A program made the position numbers and the translations under genes. The notes under the pieces were generated by a model. That model made no database searches, had not been told where the DNA came from, and saw nothing but the letters and a program-made list of their open reading frames with translations. From the NCBI GenBank assembly GCA_008933495.1, contig WBUW01000098.1:1-8761 (forward strand): 8,761 nt of DNA, written 5' to 3'. The DNA comes from Pseudorhodoplanes sp. Lineage in GTDB: Bacteria; Pseudomonadota; Alphaproteobacteria; Rhizobiales; Xanthobacteraceae. Of this stretch, positions 1 to 6,386 are shown piece after piece (the first letter of the stretch is position 1; the number at the start of each line of letters is the position of its first letter).

Positions 1-80
1 GGCGGGCGCAGAGCACCCGCGCGTCGCCCGGGCTCGGCGAGCATACCGAGGAGGTCCTGCGCGAGATCGGGGAAACATGA
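1..80 (+). CDS. CaiB/BaiF-type CoA-transferase, C-terminal end only (partial)
   Basis: Only the last 25 codons are in the window, read in the frame starting at base 3 and ending at TGA 78-80. The visible tail contains SPGLGEHTEEVLREIGET, which matches the usual C-terminal pattern of class III (CaiB/BaiF family) CoA-transferases: a Pro-x-LG-x-HT/D-EEVL block a few residues before the stop. These cytosolic enzymes move coenzyme A between acyl carboxylates. The gene runs toward the exonuclease-fusion gene and is separated from it by only 20 bases that hold a small hairpin. With the body of the protein missing, the substrate cannot be guessed and the family call rests on one short motif. Confidence 0.6.
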   Translation, partial: RAQSTRASPGLGEHTEEVLREIGET

Positions 81-81
81 T

Positions 82-96
82 CCGGCCAAAGGCCGG
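82..96. terminator. Perfect GC hairpin between convergent genes, possible bidirectional terminator
   Basis: CCGGCC (82-87), loop AAA (88-90), GGCCGG (91-96) form a perfect 6-bp stem in the 20-bp space between the TGA of the CoA-transferase (78-80) and the stop of the exonuclease fusion (101-103). The position between convergent stops fits a shared terminator, but no T tract follows on either strand. Intrinsic termination is therefore doubtful; pausing or mRNA 3'-end protection is equally possible. Confidence 0.35.
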
Positions 97-100
97 CGCG

Positions 101-2236
101 TCATTCGCGGAACAGCAGGTCGCGGGTCAGGGCGTCGAGGTGCTGGACCGCGTACAGGGCTCTTTGCAGCTCCTCGCGCTCACGCGCCGACCGCCGGGAT
201 ACCTGCACCGTGTTGCTCGGCGCCCGTCCCTCGGCAATGTCCTCGACCTGCTGCCGGAGGATGAGATCCAGGAATACCGCCTGCGCATCGGACAGCGCAT
301 CGAGGTCGGTCACGCCGCCGATGCCGAGCGCCTCGATGCCGGCGAGCCGCGCCGGCGTCGAACGCTCGACGACATTATGGCACACCGCCAGCACGCGCGC
401 GGTGCTGACCACGCCGAACAGGCCGGACTTCTTCAAATCGATCCGTCCCGCCTTCGTCTTGATGCCGCCGAACAGCCCGATTCCGTTTTCAACGCCGCCG
501 GACGCCTCCGCCAGCAGCTTGGCGAACGTGCTCTGGCCGCGGGCGGCGTCGAACGCCGACCGCCAGACGGTGTCGGCCAGGTGCCCGTCGCCATGGACGC
601 TGCGCAGGTCAAAGAAGATGTCGACTGCCAGCAGATCCTCAGGGCTCGATCGCTGGATCCAGTCCTCGACGCGCGCCCGCCAGGTCGCGAGCGATCCGCG
701 CCAGGACGCATTCCTGGCCATGATCCCGCCGACGCAATACGGCACGCCGACCTCGTGCAGGATATCGGCCACGTAGGTGCCAAGGCGCGCGAACCATTCG
801 TCCTCGCGCCCCTCCGGTTCGCCTTCGGCAAAGACGATGGCGTTATCCTGGTCCATGGCGAGCAGGCTTTCCCCGCGCCCGGCCGACCCGAGGACGACGA
901 AGGAATAGGCGCAGGGCGGGCCGCCCCGCCCTTCTTCCATCAGCCGCGCTTCCGCAAGAACCGCGGCGCGGCGCGTGATCTCGCCCAGTTCGCGCGAAAT
1001 CACCGCGGCGATGTCGCGCGCCGGCACCTTTTCGTCGAGCAGCGAGGCGGCGACCTGCGGCAGCTTGGCCCAGGCCACGCCAAGCCAATGCACGTCGGCG
1101 GCCTCATCGATCTCGTCGCCGAGCGAGACCGCCTCGCCCGCGCGCAGCCGCAACAGATTGCGCGCCGACAGGGCCCCGACAATGCGGCCGAGATCATCGA
1201 CCACGCCGAGATGACGGAATTTCAGCCGCGCCATGCGCCCGATCGCGCGATAGACGAAGGCGTCCGCCGGCACCGCCACAAGCGGCTTGCACATCGCTGA
1301 TTCCACCGGCGCCGACAGCGCATTCGCGCCCTTCTGCGCCAGAGTGCGCAGGACGTCGCGTTCGGTAATGATGCCGGCGTCGGCCGCCTTGATGTTGTTT
1401 TCGTCGGCGTCGGCGCCGCGCACATAGAGCGAAGAGACCCGTTCATCCATCATGCGCGCCAGCGCCTCGCCCATGGTGCAGCCCTCGGCGATGAACCCGG
1501 CCGGTGCGCTCATGACATCGCCGACGCGATGCCGGTACGGATAGCTGTCGATGCGGCCAAGCGCGCGCTCGGTGTCGCGGCGAGTCGGCGATTCAACGGC
1601 CTCGACCCAGCCGGCGCGATGCTGCTCGTTGAGAGCGTCGGTGAGCGCGCGGCACGAGGCCATCGCCTCCGCCAGCGTGCGGATATTGCCCTCGCGCAAT
1701 TTCGGCACCAGGGCGCGGAAAATGCGTGCCGTGGTCAGCGCATCGCCGAGCGCCGAATGGCGGTGCGTCACTTCCACGCCAAGCCATGCCGACAGGTTAT
1801 CCAGGGAATAGCCCGCCAGCGCTGGTTCGGCCACTTCGGCCAGGAGACGCGTATCGAGCGTGCGCGGCCGGCGAAATTCAAGGCCGGCGCGCTCGCATTC
1901 GCGCTTGAGCACGGCAAGATCGAAACCGACCGAATGCCCGATCACCACGCGCCGGCCGATGAAATCCAGGATCTCCGGCCAGGCCTTGGCGAATTCGGGA
2001 GCAGCGGCCACGGCGGCGTCGTCGATGCCGTGAATTTCGACCACCGTTTTCGCTATCGGCTCGCCGGGACGGATCAAAAGCCGCAGCGTGGTGTTTTCGT
2101 CCAGGCGGCCGGCCGCAAGCCGCACCGCACCGAACTCAAGAATCCGGGCTTTGGCCGGATCAAGTCCCGTCGTCTCGGTGTCGATCACGACCGCGTCAAG
2201 CGCGATCAGCGGCGTTGAATTGCTTGCTCCGACCAT
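101..2236 (-). CDS. Fused DnaQ-like 3'-5' exonuclease / CBS pair / DUF294 nucleotidyltransferase
   Basis: A 711-residue cytosolic protein with three modules. Residues 10-180 are a DEDDh exonuclease (DnaQ/Pol III epsilon type): ExoI DTETTG at 19-24, ExoII HSVGFD with D106, ExoIII HSALGD with H160 and D165, so all catalytic residues are present. Residues about 238-368 hold two CBS domains, a fold that usually binds AMP, ATP or other adenylates. Residues about 395-530 are a DUF294 nucleotidyltransferase-like domain with GSAGRGE at 450-456 and DQD at 462-464, the intact metal-binding GS...DxD motif also seen in GlnD. Residues about 560-705 fit the DUF294 C-terminal helical domain. I start at ATG 2236, preceded by GGGGCAGAG; a TTG seven codons upstream has no convincing Shine-Dalgarno. 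It is the second gene of a unit with the 211-aa protein (33-bp gap). It is not the replicative epsilon subunit; a regulatory role for the divergent symporter is inferred from the neighbourhood. Confidence 0.9.
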   Translation of the reverse strand: MVGASNSTPLIALDAVVIDTETTGLDPAKARILEFGAVRLAAGRLDENTTLRLLIRPGEPIAKTVVEIHGIDDAAVAAAPEFAKAWPEILDFIGRRVVIGHSVGFDLAVLKRECERAGLEFRRPRTLDTRLLAEVAEPALAGYSLDNLSAWLGVEVTHRHSALGDALTTARIFRALVPKLREGNIRTLAEAMASCRALTDALNEQHRAGWVEAVESPTRRDTERALGRIDSYPYRHRVGDVMSAPAGFIAEGCTMGEALARMMDERVSSLYVRGADADENNIKAADAGIITERDVLRTLAQKGANALSAPVESAMCKPLVAVPADAFVYRAIGRMARLKFRHLGVVDDLGRIVGALSARNLLRLRAGEAVSLGDEIDEAADVHWLGVAWAKLPQVAASLLDEKVPARDIAAVISRELGEITRRAAVLAEARLMEEGRGGPPCAYSFVVLGSAGRGESLLAMDQDNAIVFAEGEPEGREDEWFARLGTYVADILHEVGVPYCVGGIMARNASWRGSLATWRARVEDWIQRSSPEDLLAVDIFFDLRSVHGDGHLADTVWRSAFDAARGQSTFAKLLAEASGGVENGIGLFGGIKTKAGRIDLKKSGLFGVVSTARVLAVCHNVVERSTPARLAGIEALGIGGVTDLDALSDAQAVFLDLILRQQVEDIAEGRAPSNTVQVSRRSAREREELQRALYAVQHLDALTRDLLFRE

Positions 2237-2269
2237 CGATTCTCTGCCCCGGTGCAAGCTGCCGATGCG

Positions 2270-2905
2270 TCAGGCACCGGTTTCCCCGCCGTTTTCGCGC
2301 AATAATCCGACCATCGTCGCCGCATCCATGCGTTTGACCAATTCGTCGCGTATATGGGTCAGGTTCAGACGAAGGTAACCGCGGGTCGTCGGGACGTCAT
2401 TCGTCAGCAGTTCCTGGTCAAACGGCATCATATTGAAATACCGCTCGGCATAAGGCTCAGGAATGTCGGTGACGGGCTTGGGTGGATGCATGCCGATCTG
2501 ATCAAGCTTGATGGCGAGTTCACTGCGCGCATCCAGCCAGATTTCCCTGCCGATCAGTTCAGGAACGTCGTAACGATCGAATACCGACAGAACGAGATCG
2601 ATCAATGCATCCAAAGCCGCACGTTTCTCGTCCTGCGCTACACCAAAATGCGGTCGCAGAACACCGGCGACCATCTCGCCGACCATCGCAAGGCCAAGCG
2701 GATAGGCCGCCCAACGGGATTTTTCGACTGTCTGCATGAAGTCGGGCTTGGCCAGCAGGCTCTTGCTGTAGGGGCCGGAGCGGGCGTGAGTATAATCATA
2801 GATATATCGCTGAATGAGAAAGGCGGATTGCTGGTCGATGAAATCGGCCAACTCCGCAACCTCGCGGATCGGCGGCCGGCGCCGGAAAAAACCGAAGAGA
2901 GCCAT
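2270..2905 (-). CDS. Conserved-looking protein of unknown function, 211 aa
   Basis: I do not recognise a named family. The protein begins MALFGFFRRRPPIREV, with a short hydrophobic-basic N-terminus that could touch the membrane, but has no clear signal peptide or transmembrane helix; the rest looks mainly helical and soluble. Notable stretches are DFIDQQSAFLIQRYIYDY (21-38), a mildly hydrophobic helix at 68-84 (YPLGLAMVGEMVAGVLR), an acidic helical region at 91-137 containing IWLDARSELAIKLDQIG, and a Pro-rich linker PPKPVTDIPEPYAERYFN (141-158). It lies upstream of, and in the same direction as, the exonuclease-CBS-DUF294 gene, so the two are probably cotranscribed from the region shared with the symporter. 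The start is ATG 2905 because AGG at 2914-2916 sits 8 bases ahead; a GTG at 2914 would overlap that ribosome binding site. Codon use matches its neighbours, which argues for a real gene. Confidence 0.8.
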   Translation of the reverse strand: MALFGFFRRRPPIREVAELADFIDQQSAFLIQRYIYDYTHARSGPYSKSLLAKPDFMQTVEKSRWAAYPLGLAMVGEMVAGVLRPHFGVAQDEKRAALDALIDLVLSVFDRYDVPELIGREIWLDARSELAIKLDQIGMHPPKPVTDIPEPYAERYFNMMPFDQELLTNDVPTTRGYLRLNLTHIRDELVKRMDAATMVGLLRENGGETGA

Positions 2906-2910
2906 TCGAT

Positions 2911-2918
2911 TCACCTTT
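2911..2918 (-). promoter_or_regulatory. Ribosome binding site deciding the start of the 211-aa gene
   Basis: On the minus strand the sequence reads AAAGGTGA, with its AGG core ending 8 bases before ATG 2905. The in-frame GTG (2914-2912) lies inside this site and so is unlikely to be the start codon. Confidence 0.6.
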
Positions 2919-2987
2919 CACACTGCTCACCACATAACATTTCGCAGGTGCGAACTGCTGCCTTGGTGAAATAAGCCCTGTTTTGCA

Positions 2988-3008
2988 AGGATTAAAATAT
3001 CCTATTTT
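2988..3008. promoter_or_regulatory. Overlapping AT-rich palindromes, candidate operator
   Basis: Two inverted repeats overlap here: AGGAT-N6-ATCCT (2988-3003) and the perfect AAAATA-TCC-TATTTT (2994-3008). They lie just upstream of the -10-like TATAAG at 3021-3026, in the promoter region shared by the symporter operon and its divergent partners. The symmetry and placement suggest a dimeric regulator site, but AT-rich DNA makes chance palindromes more likely and the regulator is unknown. Confidence 0.35.
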
Positions 3009-3184
3009 GGCCGAAAGTCTTATAAGTCCGCGCCCTGCTGCAATGTTACCTTTTTCCATCGTTTCCCGATCCGGCATCAAGACCGGACGCGGAGCAGCGG
3101 CAACAAGGGGGGTGCCGCGGCAGCCGATCGTCGGCGCCCCTCGCAAATTTACATCGGTTCCGCATTGCGGGCCCGGTTCATCAC

Positions 3185-3192
3185 AGGGAGGG
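3185..3192 (+). promoter_or_regulatory. Strong ribosome binding site of the small symporter subunit
   Basis: AGGGAGGG followed by a 9-base spacer to ATG 3202. It fixes the start of the small-subunit gene; the open frame extends upstream to 2983, but that extension runs through promoter-like AT-rich sequence and has no such site. Confidence 0.7.
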
Positions 3193-3201
3193 CAACTCAC
3201 A

Positions 3202-3477
3202 ATGGTTCCGTCCGACACGCAATCCAATCGAGAAGAGCATTGGAGGAAGACCACCAACCTGATGCTGACGCATCTCGGAGTCTGGGTCTTCTTTGGCTAC
3301 ATCGTCCACATGTTCGTCTATCCGCTCAACAAAATCATCATCCCGGTTCTCGGCTTTCCGCTGGGCTTCTACATGGCCGGACAAGGCTCGCTGATCGCAT
3401 TCGTGGTCATGTTGTTCATGTTTGCCAAACAACAGGACAATATCGACCGCGAGCACGGCTACGCCGAAGACGACTGA
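3202..3477 (+). CDS. Sodium:solute symporter small subunit (DUF4212-type), 91 aa
   Basis: A 91-residue inner-membrane protein with a charged N-terminus (NREEHWRKTTNLMLTHLGVW), a first hydrophobic helix at about 21-41, a loop with PLNKIIIPVLGFPLGFYMAG, a second helix at about 54-74, and an acidic C-terminal tail (DREHGYAEDD). Size, the HWRKT start and the P-G-F-PLGFYMAGQG segment fit the small subunits (DUF4212, TIGR03647-like from memory) that accompany one branch of large SSF symporters. The start is fixed by AGGGAGGG 9 bases upstream. The large subunit follows after 13 bases with its ribosome binding site overlapping this gene's stop, so the two are very probably cotranslated and form one transporter. 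The small subunit's precise role is not established, though it is generally assumed to help assembly or activity. Confidence 0.88.
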   Translation: MVPSDTQSNREEHWRKTTNLMLTHLGVWVFFGYIVHMFVYPLNKIIIPVLGFPLGFYMAGQGSLIAFVVMLFMFAKQQDNIDREHGYAEDD

Positions 3478-3483
3478 GGGGGA
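3476..3483 (+). promoter_or_regulatory. Ribosome binding site overlapping the small-subunit stop
   Basis: GAGGGGGA begins inside the TGA stop (3475-3477) of the small subunit and lies 7 bases before ATG 3491 of the large subunit. This arrangement favours translational coupling and supports ATG 3491 over the upstream in-frame alternative at 3422, which lies inside the small-subunit gene. Confidence 0.7.
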
Positions 3484-3490
3484 TCAAATC

Positions 3491-5491
3491 ATGGCTACTC
3501 AAACAACGAGCGCCGAGAGCTTTTATAAGCAGCTTGGGCGGATGTATGGCACCTACACAGGTGGCTTCGTCGCGTTCATCATCCTGGTCGCAATCCTGGA
3601 ACAGCTCGGCACGCCGAATAAGATTCTCGGCTATCTGTTCGTGGGCTTCACCATCGCGGTTTATGCGATCATCGGCGTGATGACGCGAACGGCGCAGGTT
3701 TCCGAATACTACGTCGCCGGCCGGCGCGTGCCGGCCTTCTACAACGGCATGGCGACCGGCGCGGACTGGATGTCGGCGGCGTCCTTCGTCGGCATGGCCG
3801 GCTCACTGTTCCTGCAAGGCTATGACGGCATCGCCTGGGTGCTCGGCTGGACCGGCGGCTTCGTGCTGGTGTCGATTCTGATCGGCCCGTATCTGCGCAA
3901 GTTCGGCGCCTACACCGTGCCTGACTTCCTGTCGTTCCGGTACGGCGGCAACTTTGCCCGCTTCCTCGGCGTGATCGTGCTGGTATGCTGCTCGTTCACC
4001 TATGTGACCGCGCAGGTCTACGGCACCGGCATCATCGCCTCGCGCTTCCTCGGCATGCCGTTCGAACTCGCGGTGTTCGCGGGCCTTGCCGGCATCCTGC
4101 TCTGCTCGATGCTGGGCGGCATGCGGGCGGTGACCTGGACGCAGATCGCGCAGTACATCGTGCTGATCATCGCGTATCTGACGCCGATCGTGATCCTGTC
4201 GACCAAGCGTTACGGGTTCCCGATCCCCGAGCTCACTTACGGCTTGGCGGTCGCGGATATTACGGCGCGCGAAGGTCAGCTGGTCAAGGACGGGCTTGCC
4301 ACGTTGTGCACGGCCGCGAGCTGTCCGGGAGGAACGCTCAAGCCCCACATCGAACCCTTCACCACCTGGTCTCCGCTGAACTATTTCGGCATCATCTTCT
4401 GCATGATGGTCGGCACCGCTTCGCTGCCGCACATCCTGATGCGCTACTTCACCACCCCGTCGGTGCGTGAAGCCCGTCAGTCGGTGGCGTGGTCGCTGTT
4501 CTTCATCTTCCTGCTCTACTTCTCGGCGCCGGCCTATGCGGCGTTCTCGAAGCTGGAGGTCTACACCAACATCATCGGCAGGGATGTCGCCAACCTGCGT
4601 CCATGGCTGTTCACATGGGGCGAGTTGGGTCTGATCCAGATCTGCGGCAAGAATGCCGTGAACCTGGATGCCGCAATTGCCGCCTGTAAGGCCATCGCCG
4701 GTCATCCCGGTGTCGTCCGCTTCCAGGACTTCGTGATCAACACGGACGTCGTCGTGCTTTCCACCCCGGAAATCGCGGGACTTCCCTATGTGATCACGGG
4801 ACTGGTCGCCGCCGGCGGTCTTGCCGCCGCGCTCTCGACTGCCGACGGCCTCTTGCTCGCCATCGCCAACGCACTCAGCCACGACATCTATTACAAGATG
4901 ATCGATCCGAATGCGCCGACGATTCGCCGGCTCACGGTGGCTCGCGTCCTCTTGTTCTGCGTGGCCATAGTCGCGGCCTTCCTCGCCTCGACGAAACCGT
5001 CGGACATTCTGGCAATGGTGGGCTGGGCATTCTCGCTCGCCATGGCCGGCAATTTCCCGGCCCTCGTCATGGGCATCTGGTACAAGCGGACCACGACGAC
5101 GGCAGCGATACTCGGCATCATCGCCGGTTTCGGCCTCTGCCTGTTCTATCTGGTGGTGAGCCGGTACTTCCCGGGCTTCGGCGTCAAGTATGCGGGCATG
5201 ACTTCGCTGCTCAACCCGGTCACGGGTGCACCGATCATTCCCGACCTTGCCAAGGCCATGGCGCTGCCAAACGCCATGGAGTTGATGCCGACGCTTAAGC
5301 ATCCGCTGGCCAACAAGGTCGGCTGGTTCAATCTCAACAACATCAATTGCGGATTGTTGGGTGTGCCGGTCGGCTTCGCGGTGATCTACATCGTCAGCCA
5401 GTTCACCAAGGCGCCGTCAAAGGAGATGCAGGCCTTTGTGGACGAGATCCGCCAGCCGCGTGGCAAGATGATCCTCGAAGAGAAGACCTGA
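3491..5491 (+). CDS. Sodium:solute symporter (SSF) large subunit, 666 aa
   Basis: A polytopic inner-membrane transporter of the SSF/SLC5 family, VC_2705 (TIGR03648)-like. Diagnostic segments are SEYYVAGRRVPAFYNGMATGAD (71-92), the TM2-like MSAASFVGMAGSLF (94-107), KFGAYTVPDFLSFRYGG (137-153), the family signature GGMRAVTWTQIAQYIVLI (209-226), GTASLPHILMRYFTTPSVREAR (308-329) and ALSTADGLLLAIANALSHD (447-465), where S449/T450 match the conserved Na2-site hydroxyl residues. It is larger than a typical 500-600-residue SSF protein because of two extended loops: 240-293, with C273 and C278, and 352-430, with C385 and C399. It pairs with the small subunit upstream and ends just before a strong terminator. 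The likely substrates are acetate or another small organic acid, judged from the family and the DUF294/exonuclease neighbourhood. The substrate is inference; an actP name is not justified because the small partner is DUF4212-type rather than DUF485-type. Confidence 0.92.
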   Translation: MATQTTSAESFYKQLGRMYGTYTGGFVAFIILVAILEQLGTPNKILGYLFVGFTIAVYAIIGVMTRTAQVSEYYVAGRRVPAFYNGMATGADWMSAASFVGMAGSLFLQGYDGIAWVLGWTGGFVLVSILIGPYLRKFGAYTVPDFLSFRYGGNFARFLGVIVLVCCSFTYVTAQVYGTGIIASRFLGMPFELAVFAGLAGILLCSMLGGMRAVTWTQIAQYIVLIIAYLTPIVILSTKRYGFPIPELTYGLAVADITAREGQLVKDGLATLCTAASCPGGTLKPHIEPFTTWSPLNYFGIIFCMMVGTASLPHILMRYFTTPSVREARQSVAWSLFFIFLLYFSAPAYAAFSKLEVYTNIIGRDVANLRPWLFTWGELGLIQICGKNAVNLDAAIAACKAIAGHPGVVRFQDFVINTDVVVLSTPEIAGLPYVITGLVAAGGLAAALSTADGLLLAIANALSHDIYYKMIDPNAPTIRRLTVARVLLFCVAIVAAFLASTKPSDILAMVGWAFSLAMAGNFPALVMGIWYKRTTTTAAILGIIAGFGLCLFYLVVSRYFPGFGVKYAGMTSLLNPVTGAPIIPDLAKAMALPNAMELMPTLKHPLANKVGWFNLNNINCGLLGVPVGFAVIYIVSQFTKAPSKEMQAFVDEIRQPRGKMILEEKT

Positions 5492-5506
5492 TCGCCGTCT
5501 GGCGAT
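5491..5506 (+). other. Small hairpin directly after the symporter stop
   Basis: ATCGCC (5491-5496), loop GTCT, GGCGAT (5501-5506) form a perfect 6-bp stem starting at the last base of the stop codon. It has no T tract and sits 9 bases ahead of the main terminator hairpin, so it may aid mRNA 3'-end stability or simply be incidental. Confidence 0.35.
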
Positions 5507-5515
5507 TTGGACGGG

Positions 5516-5545
5516 AGCGGGGCCTGCGGGCCCCGCTTCTTTTTT
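5516..5545 (+). terminator. Strong rho-independent terminator of the symporter operon
   Basis: AGCGGGGCC (5516-5524), tetraloop TGCG (5525-5528) and GGCCCCGCT (5529-5537) form a perfect 9-bp stem followed by TCTTTTTT (5538-5545). It stands 25 bases after the symporter stop and separates that operon from the small membrane genes downstream. Confidence 0.92.
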
Positions 5546-5612
5546 GAGGCGACCGGCGCGCGCCTTTCTGCTATGAGTGCCGCGCCGACCGCCGAATCCA
5601 GAGCCGAGCGAC

Positions 5613-5915
5613 GTGACCGCGAACCCGTTTTTTACCTATTGGTACTTCCACCTGCCGAACTTCCTTCTGGCGGCGTTGATGTATACGCTGTTTGGCCGCG
5701 TCATCCTCGGCCTGGTCATCGATCACAATTCGCAGAATTACATCTGGCGCTTCTTCTGCCGCCTGACCGATCCGGTCATCCGCGCGGTCGCGCTCGTCAC
5801 GCCGGCGGCGGCGGCCCCGGTCATTGTCTGGCTGTTCGCGTTTGTCTGGCTGTTTTGGTTGAGAGTCGCCTTTTTTGCGCTGTTCGTCGCGCTCGGCCTC
5901 GCGCCGAAAATCTAG
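5613..5915 (+). CDS. YggT-like small integral membrane protein, 100 aa
   Basis: A hydrophobic protein beginning at GTG 5613 (VTANPFFTYWYFHLPNFLLAALMY...). It has an N-terminal membrane helix at about 14-34, a short polar stretch with NSQNYIWRFFCRLTDPVIR, then one or two helices in the C-terminal part (about 60-95). The F-x-R-LTDPVIR block followed by a TP and a hydrophobic segment is what makes it resemble YggT-family proteins, whose role is poorly defined and may concern membrane or osmotic homeostasis. The upstream in-frame GTG 5577 would add a polar PRRPPNPEPSD leader without a ribosome binding site, so I prefer 5613, although its own site (GAGCGAC) is also weak. The next gene starts 9 bases after the stop, suggesting an operon. 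The promoter should lie in the 67 bases after the symporter terminator. Confidence 0.75.
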   Translation: MTANPFFTYWYFHLPNFLLAALMYTLFGRVILGLVIDHNSQNYIWRFFCRLTDPVIRAVALVTPAAAAPVIVWLFAFVWLFWLRVAFFALFVALGLAPKI

Positions 5916-5924
5916 GACGCCGGG

Positions 5925-6248
5925 ATGGAGCGCAATTTCTATTACATCGGGATTGCCTTCTTCGGCATGGTCAACGGGGTATTCAACCCGATGATCGTGT
6001 TCGCTTATGTCTGGGCCAAGGTCTTCATGTCCTACCCGCTGTTCGGGGTGGAGGCTTTGATTTTCTATTTCGCGTCGCTGATGCTCTCGACCGCAACGAT
6101 CATCCTGGGCGGGATTCCCGCGGCGATCTACGAGCGTTTCGCCGGCATCAAAGGCGATTCGACCATCACCTCGTTATGGATATGGCTTGCGGGCACGGCC
6201 ATCCTGACCATTCCGGCGATCGGGGATTTCTTGCGCATCGGCCTCTGA
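5925..6248 (+). CDS. Unrecognised small membrane protein, 107 aa
   Basis: I do not recognise a named family. ATG 5925 follows AGGA (5915-5918 region) and is 9 bases beyond the stop of the YggT-like gene, so the two are probably cotranscribed. The protein has about three membrane helices: residues about 6-32 (YIGIAFFGMVNGVFNPMIVF), 42-66 (FGVEALIFYFASLMLSTAT, running into GGIPAAIYERF) and 84-104 (WIWLAGTAILTIPAIGDFL). A polar loop YERFAGIKGDSTITS lies between the second and third. There are few charged residues and no catalytic motif, so a structural or accessory membrane role is more likely than an enzyme. Codon use is like its neighbours. Confidence 0.75.
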   Translation: MERNFYYIGIAFFGMVNGVFNPMIVFAYVWAKVFMSYPLFGVEALIFYFASLMLSTATIILGGIPAAIYERFAGIKGDSTITSLWIWLAGTAILTIPAIGDFLRIGL

Positions 6249-6386
6249 TTGGCCGCGCAGCCGTCGGGACCGATTTGAAGACAACGCGCTTACGATCCGT
6301 GGCCGGCGCGCGCTGGCCGATCCGGCACGCTATTTGCTTTTGATATTTCAGGGGGGAAACGCCGGGGGTCTCATCGGGAGACTGTC
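6249..6386. other. Intergenic region before the frameshifted membrane gene
   Basis: 138 bases without a supportable gene. It holds an 18-bp near-perfect palindrome GGCCGGCGC-GCGCTGGCC (6301-6318) that could fold as a short GC hairpin, but no T tract follows directly. A short AT-rich patch (6331-6350, TATTTGCTTTTGATATTTCA) follows and is the most likely promoter area for the gene at 6387. I could not match a convincing -35/-10 pair. GGGAG at 6376-6380 is the ribosome binding site of the next gene. Confidence 0.5.

Larger units (their letters stand above)
2906..3201. promoter_or_regulatory. Divergent intergenic region between the 211-aa gene and the symporter operon
   Basis: This 296-bp stretch has no supportable gene of its own. 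It must carry promoters for both the minus-strand 211-aa/exonuclease-fusion unit and the plus-strand symporter operon. About 2975-3030 is an AT-rich island in otherwise GC-rich DNA, with overlapping palindromes and a possible plus-strand -10 element TATAAG (3021-3026); I could not find a matching -35 at 17 bp. From about 3060 to 3141 the region is GC-rich with several imperfect inverted repeats, including GCCGA-TCG-TCGGC (3123-3135), which could fold in a long 5' leader of the symporter mRNA. No sigma-54 (GG-N10-GC) or FNR-like (TTGAT-N4-ATCAA) site was seen by eye. Confidence 0.6.

Noticed and set aside
77..1300. Long plus-strand open frame of 407 codons opposite the exonuclease fusion
   Set aside because: It is antisense to a gene with clear exonuclease, CBS and nucleotidyltransferase motifs. 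Its translation is Arg/Ala/Asp-rich with no recognisable domain, typical of a shadow frame in GC-rich DNA.
2237..2257. TTG start at 2257 for the exonuclease fusion
   Set aside because: It adds seven non-conserved-looking residues without a Shine-Dalgarno sequence, while ATG 2236 leads directly into the exonuclease fold.
2960..2990. Sigma-54 promoter upstream of the symporter operon
   Set aside because: A GG and a GC doublet are present (2965-2966 and 2985-2986), but their spacing is 18 bases rather than the required 10.
2983..3201. 73-residue N-terminal extension of the small symporter subunit
   Set aside because: The extension is translated promoter and leader sequence; a strong ribosome binding site at 3185-3192 and the usual family length both point to ATG 3202.
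3803..5302. Minus-strand open frame of 499 codons inside the symporter gene
   Set aside because: Its product is Arg/Asp/Glu/His-rich and domain-free, and it lies entirely antisense to a well-supported membrane transporter.
5507..6343. Plus-strand open frame of 278 codons over the two small membrane genes
   Set aside because: It begins inside the symporter terminator and runs across two separate genes in another frame; those genes have coherent membrane helices and this frame does not.
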